A DNA stretch of 40,223 nt, taken from NCBI GenBank assembly GCA_049999765.1, contig JBNGIQ010007152.1, positions 1-40,223 of the forward strand, read 5' to 3'. The notes beneath the pieces were generated by a model. The model was not told where the DNA came from. It ran no database searches and saw only the letters and a program-made list of their open reading frames with translations. The position numbers were made by a program, and so were the translations under genes. Within the stretch, counting starts at the first letter, position 1. The number at the start of each line of letters is the position of its first letter. The DNA is from Phaeoceros laevis. Its lineage: Eukaryota > Anthocerotophyta > Anthocerotopsida > Notothyladales. This document shows, piece by piece, positions 32,595 to 40,223 of this stretch.

Positions 32595-32717
32595 CTCAGC
32601 TAGCAAGCTAGGAATAGCCACTCGCAAACTACCCAATTTTGTAGTCATAAAAACAAACTACCCAATTTTGTAGACGCACAGTTTTTGTGACTCAGCTAGC
32701 AAGCTAGGAATAGCCAC
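32580..32717 (+). repeat. 42-nt perfect direct repeat that copies the PRMT7 stop-codon region
   Basis: 32580-32621 and 32676-32717 are identical, at a 96-nt period. The first copy contains the last codons and TGA of PRMT7 (CAGTTTTTGTGA); the second lies in the 3' UTR. Between them a second short repeat, CAAACTACCCAATTTTGTAG, also occurs twice. Confidence 0.95.
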
Positions 32718-32944
32718 AGGCAAACTGCTCAGCTGCTGAAGCTGAAATAACAAGGACCTATTCAGACGAGTACAGAATCCACGAAACGTCAAGGAAATCT
32801 TTAATTTAGTATGCACTGTCTTGTTGTGCAAACCTGTTAAAGTTGTGGATGACGGGTAACACCCGGCGGCTCACGAAGTGAAGTTTCATGAGCGGTTTTG
32901 TCAAACAGGGTGCAGACTTGCTTGGCCACCTCCAGGCCCTAGCA

Positions 32945-33024
32945 GGTCAAAAACGAGTTGTATCATGCTTGGTGCAATTGTTGCTGTGCGCAATGGCACC
33001 AAGCATGATACACCTTCATGATCC
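32945..33024. ncRNA. Candidate miRNA-like hairpin between PRMT7 and the J-domain gene
   Basis: Seen directly: arm 32959-32980 pairs with 32991-33012 at 21 of 22 positions (only 32976/32995 mismatched) around a 10-nt loop. After a mismatch a 3-pair stem follows (32955-32957 with 33014-33016). After an internal loop, 32944-32949 pairs with 33019-33025 with one bulged base, giving a foldback of about 80 nt. The arm core is TATCATGCTTGGTGCAATTG. Both strands fold almost equally well because no G-U pairs occur in the main arm, so the strand is undecided. It sits about 350 nt beyond the PRMT7 stop and about 93 nt beyond the J-domain gene stop, so it could lie in either 3' UTR. The size suits a small plant miRNA precursor, but a palindromic transposon remnant is also possible. 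Confidence 0.4.
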
Positions 33025-33116
33025 TTACCCACGCCAAAAAAAATTCAGTGTCCAGTATGTACAATGCAAATTATCCGTCGTCGATCACACAAACAATGTT
33101 GCAATATTTCTGCCAG

Positions 33117-34366
33117 CTAGAACCTGTCGTCGTCCAACTCAAGGCCCTCAGCCGCAAGTAGCTGTTTTACTAGTTTTTTCTTGTCCTCTTCGTCTTGCTT
33201 CCTCTTCAGGATGTCTCTTTTCTTCAAGACCAGAGCATGACGCCTCACGGTGGTTTCAAAGTTAGCAACATTGGCTTGTTTTTCTCGAGTAAGAATTCTT
33301 CGCTCTTCTTCTGGGTCCGTCTGGAAAACGCTTTGGTGAGCAACGCCAGGGCCAATGACCTGACAGCCCCCAACAGAGACAAAACACAGATCAGAAACCT
33401 ACCTTGTGCCTTGCAAGGCGCCGAACTTTGAGATTCATGTCTAGCTGCTGCTGCTCAGCCCAAGCAGATACAGCCATGTCCCCTCGCTGTTCAAACGCTT
33501 TCTTCTTCTTGATAACCCATTCCATCCACGATTTAGATGCCTATTACAAAGACAGAGTATGTCAGGTACGAGTACCGTCAACTGTAATACAGCAAAAGCA
33601 ACTTCAAAGCGGATATGACAAACAACCTTCATTGGATTTGTCCGATGATCAAGGTCATATTGTCTGCGCTCATCTTTGTCCATAAGCAGCTCATAGGCAG
33701 CTTGAATTTTGATGAACCGCCCTTCTGTTGTTTCTCCTTCCAGTAACTCCGTACTACCATCGTAGACTACAGGTGGACAACGACATCTTCAATCGCTGAC
33801 CAACAAGGTTGACTCAGCTGTCTTTTCTCAGAAGCGAATCGACCACCTAACAAGCATCATGGTATTCTCGCGGTAACAAGTCTGAGAGCTTACCATCCGG
33901 ATGAAAGATTTTTGCAAGCCGCCGGTAGGCAGTCTTCACGCCATCATCATTTACTTCCCCTTCAACACCTTCATCAAAGATGCAGAAACCAATATCAATC
34001 TGAAGGCATAACTTCCCTCGTCAGTCCTCATCCAGAATATGACCTTTCCAGATTGCTTGAATGTGCTCCTAGCATACCTAGAACATCATAGGGCGACTCT
34101 GACTCCGTCCAACCAGCTCCTCTGACTGACAACCACCTCCCCGCTACCTTTTTCCGTGTCCTATCACCATGTAGTACACATCGCCCGACATTTTCCTGAA
34201 ACCCACGTCCGGTCTGGAAACGAATTATGGCCTCTGAACTGCTAATCCATCTCCTCGTAGCGTTACGTCCACATCTGGACACTAGCAACCTCGAGAGCGA
34301 GGAAACGCGAGAAGAAGCAGAAGCGAGCGAACTGGAGGAATGGCATGCAGCTGCTAGAGCTCCCAT
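33117..34366 (-). CDS. Organelle-targeted J-domain (DnaJ-like) protein
   Basis: J proteins stimulate the ATPase of Hsp70 chaperones through an HPD motif. Five exons: 34366-34078, 33968-33894, 33766-33627, 33540-33403 and 33320-33117, giving 281 aa. Residues 1 to about 80 are Ser/Arg/Ala-rich with few acidic residues, like a plastid or mitochondrial targeting peptide. The J domain (about 91-150) reads SPYDVLGVEGEVNDD, then AYRRLAKIFHPD with HPD at 119-121, split by introns, then FIKIQAAYELLMD. After it comes a charged helical region (KASKSWMEWVIKKKKAFEQR, AAEGLELDDDRF) typical of a conserved plant J-protein group. There is no Gly/Phe region or zinc finger, so it is a class C protein. The acceptor of exon 2 was chosen because it restores the exact J-domain length. 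The start is the first ATG in frame at 34366. Confidence 0.88.
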
Positions 34367-35081
34367 TGCGGAGAGCTCCTTCAACTGAGAGCTCCTACAA
34401 TTCGAACAAATACGGTTGCGATCTGCACAAGCACTTCTTGCATCCACAGAATCGCCCTCCTTCCAGATTCAAGAGCATCTGCACCTGCCTGCTACTATAT
34501 CCCAATCTTCAGCATCTATCCTTCATGAATTTGGAGGTGCAATTTTGATCCACATATTTGGGGAACAGCCCGAATCTCAATGTTCAGGTCTACTACGAAC
34601 GCTCGTTCTCCCTTGCAGCTGATGTTCACCCAACCTTCCCTTACTCGTGGCAGGCCTGTCCGAGGAGACGTGAATCGACAAATGGAATCTAGTGTGCTAG
34701 CTTTCAGCGGCAAGCATCCGGGATTCAAGGAGTGCCATCGACTAAAAGAAACGTTTCGAGACTTTGCAATCTTGTGGTGAAGATTCTTCGTCTTCATCAC
34801 AGGAGTGAAGCGTAGGGCTACGAGTACTGAGCCCTAATTTGGGACGGAGAGGTTTTGTAATTAATTGGCGGTACTCGAAGTTTGTCTCGCATATCAGAAT
34901 TGGCGCAATTGTTGTGTTGCGGAACTCGTGTGAAGCTGAGCAGTCGCAGGACTCTGCTAGTGACCAATATCGATTTACAAGGATGGAGTGATGGTCAGAG
35001 GTGAGCAAGTGCCGAGAAGAGCTTGAGGATGTGGCAATTTGAAAAATCTGGGGCTTGAGCGAGGAAAGGGCGGGGGTTTCC
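34367..35081. promoter_or_regulatory. Divergent intergenic region between the J-domain gene and NUFIP
   Basis: 715 nt separate the two start codons, which face away from each other. The stretch must contain both promoters and leaders. Short frames on both strands show no domain. I recognise no defined element. Confidence 0.45.
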
Positions 35082-37607
35082 ATGAGGCCCACACAGCAGC
35101 AGTACATGTATCTGCCGCAGCCTGGCCTGCCCCATCTTCAGCTGCCTGGCCCCCATGGATCGCAGTGCGGCCCGCACCTGCAGCACCATGGTTTCGTGCC
35201 TGCAGCTGCTACACCAGGCATGCCTGCAATGGGGGTTCCCTACGCCAGGCCGTATGAGTATCTTCAGCCAGGCATGATGTTCCAAGGAGGGGATCCTGGT
35301 GTTCCTGCCTGGATGAATCTTCGATCAGAAAGCAGGGCTTGGGAGGCTGGCGTGTTTGGGGCACAGGTGAGAGTGTTTGCTGCTTAGTAACACAACCAAG
35401 CGGGAAATTTGTCTTTGTTGAAGTTAATAGTCTGTCTCTAAGTTTCTGGGACACTGTGTAGGGAAGACCCGAACCAAGCTTCAATGGAGGTATGCCGATG
35501 GTTCGCGACATGGTCGCTAATGGGCAAGGCTTGCATCACGTTTATCCCCATCCTTTCCAGCAGCCACAAATGATGACAAACATGGGCATTTTACCTGCTC
35601 CACATCCATCCCTACCCCCAGCGACTCATAATGGGCAGCCTGGGGGTCCGAGATGGGGGATTATGCCGCCCAGGCCAGGCTGGTATGGTGGAGTACCTGT
35701 TCCTCAGGAGGTGTATCAATCCCAAGGTCCTGTGCCTGAGTTTGGTGGGGGAGGAACAGAATCCGGGGGTGCTAAAGGTGGCTGGAGAGGTCCACCTCAA
35801 ACAGGAGGCAGAGGGAAAGAAGCAGGAGGGGGAAATGCAGTTACTTTGTCGAGCCCCTCCAAACCCCTTCAGGGAGCAGCTTCTTCTGAGTGAGTCTAGG
35901 ATTTCAGCCTTGCTGACTCTATTGCCTTCTTCTTCTGTTGCACTGCCTGGCACAGCCTTTTTGGTGACAGTGGGTCTTGTGGGAATCAGGCAGCTGCAAT
36001 GTGTTGCTTGTGATCGATCATTTAACAGCTTCCAGCAAAAAACTGCCCACACAAGTACGCACGTGAAGTGTGATGTACAGGGTTGCAATTTCGAGGCCTC
36101 TAGTAAGACTGCTTTTCACTTGGCTGGCAGTACTGTGATTTATTCGTGCAGCTGCTGTTGACTTGTGAAGGTTTGGCCCATTCTGCAACTCTCTCTTCAT
36201 TTTCTTACATGGATTGTGCACGCTTGGGATAGGTACTGGGACTAGGATGCGTTTTTTTAACACTATGTAGCCAAATCAAAGATTGTATTGTGAAATTCGC
36301 AGCAAGGGTCATCAGGGAACACAAGCAATCCTCACATAACAACAACGGAGACCCCGCTGTCGTTCCATCGAGGTTGATTCTTTTGCTCCTCCCTGGACAC
36401 CTGGTGCTCCTTCTGCCACTGCTCTTAGGCTGCCTGTTTCTGTTTGGAGTTCTAATGTCGTGAGTCTTGCAGAAGTTCTTCAACTTTCTCAAAAGAAGCT
36501 GAGGGTGAAGCCCAACGATGGCAGGACGAACGGAAGAGGAACTACCCCACAGCTGCAAATATCAAACGCAAGGTGCCTTTTAAGTCAAACTGCTCTTATC
36601 GTCTTTTCAAGACTGTGCTGGCGGTTGAGAAATGACTAATTAATGACCTGAATTTCCAATTGTGCAGGCTGATGAGGCAGCCGCTCGAAAATCTAGGGGA
36701 GAGCTAGTAGATGAAGATGCTCGTAAGCGTAGGGAGGTGTGTATCGTCTCTAAACATCCCCAACAGGGTCACTTGTACCTATGCTCATACAGTCTCTCTA
36801 CTGATGTACTTTGACCATTTCCAGAGATTGAAGGAAATACTGCAAAGGCAACTTGAACTGGGTTGCCCTGTTGCTGAGGTGCCAGACTATATTTTGAGAG
36901 ATTCCTATGGATCAGGTGTTGGCCGGACTCAAGGACGAGGTCCTAGGCATGGGGGCCAGACTCTTAATAAGAAGGCACCTGAGAGCAAACCTGCACCAGA
37001 ATCTAACAGAAGCACTGGGACAAAAAGAGGTTTGGAAGCAAGCACCGATGCCAGCAGTAATAATGAAGAGAGGCCTACAAAGGTAGCCTGCGTGGACGAT
37101 GAGTCCCAGGCATCTGAGCTTGCTGAAGATGATCCGGTGTCTACTTCAGTGGTAAATGTTGCAGGCAACTCTCAGCTCCGAGATACAGATGAACAAGACA
37201 ATCAAGTTCACCACAAGCGACAAAAGAAGCAGGGGATGCGGCTATGTCACTTCTTCCTCAGAGGAAGATGTAAAAAGGGTACCAAATGTGAGTTCCTCCA
37301 CGAACGCACGTCAAAGCATCTGAACGGGGAAAGGAGAGAGGAGAAAAGCCAGCAAGCGGGGTCAAGCGAGGCTAAGCGGAAACCAAGTTTATTGGCGAAG
37401 CTGTTGGATCCGGATATCCAGCGGGAGAAAAGTCACATTCTACAGTGCCTCCGGTTTTTTGTCAACAACTGCTTCCTGTTGGAGTACTCCAGCCAACCAC
37501 TCGAGTTTTTTAGCTGGTTACCCTCTGAAGGTGAAGCTCAAGGTGAACCTGAGTGCGAACCAAGTGATAATGAACTAGCGGTGGCTGTTGAAGAGCCTGA
37601 GCAGTGA
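35082..37607 (+). CDS. NUFIP: NUFIP-type zinc-finger protein (box C/D snoRNP assembly factor)
   Basis: NUFIP1-family proteins help assemble box C/D snoRNPs in the nucleus together with the R2TP complex. Seven exons: 35082-35366, 35462-35889, 35990-36102, 36303-36372, 36473-36572, 36668-36736 and 36825-37607, giving 615 aa. The N-terminal region (1 to about 235) is Pro/Gly/Met-rich. Two C2H2 fingers follow: CVACDRSFNSFQQKTAHTSTH (Cys 242/245, His 258/262) and CDVQGCNFEASTRVIREH (Cys 265/270, His 282/287), the second spliced across an intron. Then comes the NUFIP core EAQRWQDERKRNYPTAANIK, the segment RLKEILQRQLELGCPVAEVPDYIL, and near residue 496 a CCCH finger of spacing C-x7-C-x5-C-x3-H (LCHFFLRGRCKKGTKCEFLH). 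The C terminus has PSLLAKLLDPDIQREKSHIL, typical of plant members. The start is the first ATG in the open frame. Confidence 0.92.
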
Positions 37608-37886
37608 TTTGACCTTGTTTCTAGATAGGCAACTGGCAGGGAAATGCCGTCTGAATTTTGATGGCAACAGTTGAGACTGCTATAGTTTTGGTAGAAAATG
37701 TACTGAGCATAATCAGGATTAAGCTAGAACTAGACTTTGTACCGAGTCCGTTGATGAGACGAATACGCCAGTTGCAACTAGTGGTAGTTTCCACCATTCC
37801 ACGATGCGAAACCTAAAAGTTCGCGACCTGGATCAGATTCAGATTTAACACCTCTCTCGAGACCTGGGCAATCCTAGTGTAGGCAG

Positions 37887-39040
37887 ATGTCTGAGAAGCT
37901 CACTAACCCATGCTTGACCCTGCACCAGCCCTGGGCCTCCCTGCTGGTGTATGGCATCAAGAGGATAGAGGGGCGCAATTGGCCAGCACCTATCAGAGGT
38001 GAGGAATTGCCCCTGAGCTGAAGAAGCGTGATGTGCTTTTTGCTGTTTGTTGCCTTGCGGCTTGTAGTTTCGCTGCGATAAAGAGGTGGGATTTGCGTGC
38101 AGGCCGTCTTTGGATTCATGCGGCTGCGAAGGTACCAGACCAGGAAACCATTGAATCGCTTGAGCGCTTTTACAGTTACATCTACGGCTTGGACGGAGTA
38201 ACAGACATCAAATTCCCAGAACACTACCCGACCTCGGTACTGCTGGGTAAAACTATTTGTTGCAACTCAGCTTTTCAGTCTTCACAAATTATCCGGTCCT
38301 TGCCTGCAAGCAGTTTCTCCTTCTTGACCAGAGATGGTTGAATTGCAGGTTGTGTGACTGTTGTTGGTTGCGAGACGCTCGAGGACTTCACAAATCGGAA
38401 AGAACAATCAGAGGGAGTAGGTGGAGTTAGCTAGTTTTTCTTGCAGTTTGGTGTGGTCTTTCCGTTCTGTCTCTTTCGCTTGGATTGGTTCAGGTCTTTT
38501 GTGCAGCATCTTTCTTGCCTGCCCTGAATGATGTTTTTTGCCCAATATGCAGGTATCCCTTGAGAATTAGCTTCCATATAGTCGGTTTAAGACGGATGTT
38601 ATTTGGGCTTGCAGGTCCGGCTGGAAACTGGTGAAACGAAGTACTGCTGGCTTTGTGAAGATCCCCAGGTCAGCTCTTTAGCTTAGCTTTAATTTCCAGC
38701 CCCGAGTGAAGAACTAAAGAACGCAGTCATCGTAGGGTGCTAAGATGAGTAATTGCTAACTTGGATCTGTGTCATGTGGGATGGTTAGAGATTGTTACTA
38801 CCATTCGCTATGAGAGGTCGCCAACGTGTCTACAATCTAGAAAAGAAGGTAGATACATGACACTGTTGCATCTCTTCAACAATCTTGGCCTGAATCTCAA
38901 TTCTGTTCTCTGCTTTCCAGCTTCTACCAGGAGCAGAACGGGGACTGAGGTCAGTCACTGGGCCCCTACCACCAGAATTTTCCCAAGCAAGTACAGAAAA
39001 TTCTTCTTCTACAGGACCAAAGGATGCTCCACAACCCTAG
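37887..39040 (+). CDS. ASCH-domain protein (TRIP4/ASC-1 C-terminal type)
   Basis: The ASCH fold is thought to bind RNA. In animals it forms the C-terminal part of the transcription coactivator TRIP4/ASC-1. Six exons: 37887-37998, 38103-38246, 38349-38416, 38615-38668, 38789-38848 and 38921-39040, giving 185 aa. The ATG is followed almost at once by the domain: NPCLTLHQPWASLLVYGIKR, IEGRNWPAPIRGRLWIHAAA, DIKFPEHYPTSVLLGCVTVV, KYCWLCEDPQ and MRGRQRVYNLEKK. The related Arabidopsis protein, as I recall it, carries a zinc finger before the ASCH domain. None is visible in the 279 nt between NUFIP and this start, so this is an ASCH-only form, or its 5' exons are missing or unrecognised. The last residues (SQASTENSSSTGPKDAPQP) are low-complexity. 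Confidence 0.88.
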
Positions 39041-40223
39041 TTTAGACTATCTAAACATCTGATGCAGGCTACGGTCTTTCCCATGGAAGTGAGCAACCTT
39101 CGACAGACAGAAGCATCTTCTTAGTGGATAAAAAGTACTAGAAAGGTCTTTGTGACGTCTGGCAAGAAGGATCGACTTCCTCACCTAAGTGATATGCATG
39201 TTCATAAATATAGACAGTGTACACCAGCCTTCTACACTGCAGCTGGTGTTTGCCAAAGGGTGTGAAGGGGCAAAGTGTCGCTAAAAGTGCACTTACGAGA
39301 CCACCCGGTCGATCGTCGACGCACTCAAGGTCAACCATGCATAGCTTGTATGTTGTGAAGGCAGCGATAATAAAAGCATATTACTCCATAGTCTACCGCT
39401 GCACACTCAACTAGAGTAGCACAGGGAACGGGGTGGAACTTCTTGGGGGAACCCGAAGCGTTGCCAATTTTTGCGGAAGAACTCCGCAAATATTGCTTCA
39501 AAGTTGTGCAAGTGGTGCACACGTATGAACAACTGAGAAGGGGTGTACCTGTACACGTACTCTTGCAGACGCAATGCTAATAACAGTGCGGCCGGAGAGA
39601 GAGACTGCTGGTACAGTATCCTCGTGAAGCTGAGTTCAGGACAGATTTGACGCGGAATAGTAAAGCTTCTTTTCGATCATCGTGTGGGGTTATAACTTAT
39701 AAAGCACGCTCTTGAGAAACCCAGTATCCGGGAGGGAATCCAACCGTTCTTGATATTAAGTTAGCAAGTGCCCAACCGGACAAAAATGTCCTCTTAGGCT
39801 TGTATGACTCTCTTTAGAATGTTCTCAAAGCCTCTTGATATTTTATTTTAAAACTAGTGTAGAGGCCCGCACTAACGTGCACGCAGTAAACACATTTTAT
39901 TAGTAAAATGCGGAGTTAGTGGTAACTATGCTTGAACATACTTCAAGATACTTTATATATATTTTTTTGAATAAAAATATTTTGTGCTGCTATAATTTGT
40001 ACTATTACCTTAAGTTATGCAAATATTTTGTGCTGCTATAATTTGTACTATTACCTTAAGTTATGCAAGCTCTATTTAATTTCTTTCATTTGATGGAATT
40101 CTCTAATGAAATAATATGATGTCACAAAAATTCAATGGAACACATAACACTAAAAACACTTACCTTAAACATACATTTGGATAATTTTAAAGCAATTAGA
40201 TGTGTACACATTTGTAACCTGAG
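39041..40223. other. AT-rich terminal region without genes; repeats and inverted repeats
   Basis: No supported gene. A perfect 8-bp inverted repeat, TTTGCGGA-N5-TCCGCAAA, lies at 39470-39490. Nested inverted repeats lie at 39870-39921: CACTAAC (39870-39876) with GTTAGTG (39915-39921) outside, and CATTTTA-N4-TAAAATG (39893-39910) inside. The last 400 nt are strongly AT-rich and look like transposon-derived sequence. Confidence 0.55.
39975..40066 (+). repeat. Perfect tandem duplication, 46-nt unit, two copies
   Basis: 39975-40020 and 40021-40066 are identical, each running from AAATATTTTGTG to AAGTTATGC. The identity suggests recent duplication. Confidence 0.97.

Noticed and set aside
32960-32980. 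Homology of the intergenic hairpin to miR168
   Set aside because: Only ten bases match, and not at the miRNA 5' end. The rest differs, and the usual miR168 precursor context is absent.
33968-34078. Earlier acceptor for exon 2 of the J-domain gene (at ACGAG or CTTCAG near 34008-34030)
   Set aside because: These would add extra residues inside the J domain or break the frame. The acceptor at 33970-33969 gives exactly the family spacing.
1-40223. CRISPR arrays, operons, rRNA or tRNA genes
   Set aside because: No spaced repeat array of CRISPR type, no rRNA-like tract and no recognisable tRNA cloverleaf was seen. The genes are spliced eukaryotic genes with separate promoters.

Overview
The window is nuclear DNA of a land plant. 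It carries spliced genes with GT-AG introns (most 75-200 nt), a nuclear gene for a chloroplast NDH-complex subunit, a plant Dicer-like 1, a plastid-type half-size ABC transporter of the ABCD2 type, and a plant MRH1/MALE DISCOVERER-type receptor pseudokinase. The short introns and close gene spacing fit a compact seed-free plant genome (lycophyte, hornwort or similar) better than a typical seed plant, but I cannot name the species. Three runs of exactly 100 N are scaffold gaps; none falls inside an exon I modelled.

Layout. 1-1144: no supported gene. 1145-1981 (-): ndhM. 2359-12199 (-): a complete 19-exon DCL1. 12966-18669: a relic-rich tract with a LINE RNase H fragment, tandem duplications, the 3' part of a 1-Cys peroxiredoxin with a frameshift, a frame-broken F-box gene and a LINE reverse-transcriptase fragment. 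18670-19802: AT-rich and repetitive. 19803-20470 (-): a small secreted Pro/Thr/Tyr repeat protein. 20560-22402: non-coding. 22403-24085 (-): an LRR-less receptor pseudokinase. 25018-28710 (-): ABCD2-like transporter, divergent from 28969-32594 (+): PRMT7. 33117-34366 (-): an organellar J-domain protein, divergent from 35082-37607 (+): NUFIP. 37887-39040 (+): an ASCH-domain protein. 39041-40223: AT-rich repeats.

I rebuilt exons by hand from splice consensus and family similarity recalled from memory. Each multi-exon model sums to a multiple of three with one terminal stop: DCL1 2220 aa, ABCD2 817, PRMT7 796, NUFIP 615, J protein 281, ASCH 185, NdhM 186, repeat protein 162. The genes do not form one pathway. 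They are ordinary housekeeping genes flanking a transposon and pseudogene tract.

The most interesting signals are two RNA-hairpin candidates. One (7511-7584) lies in intron 7 of DCL1 itself, recalling the intronic miRNAs known in Arabidopsis DCL1 (MIR838) and moss DCL1a (MIR1047). The other (32945-33024) lies between the convergent PRMT7 and J-domain genes and has a 22-nt arm pairing at 21 of 22 positions. The coding place where seed-plant DCL1 carries its miR162 site is conserved here as protein and as an exon junction, but not as a miRNA-complementary sequence.
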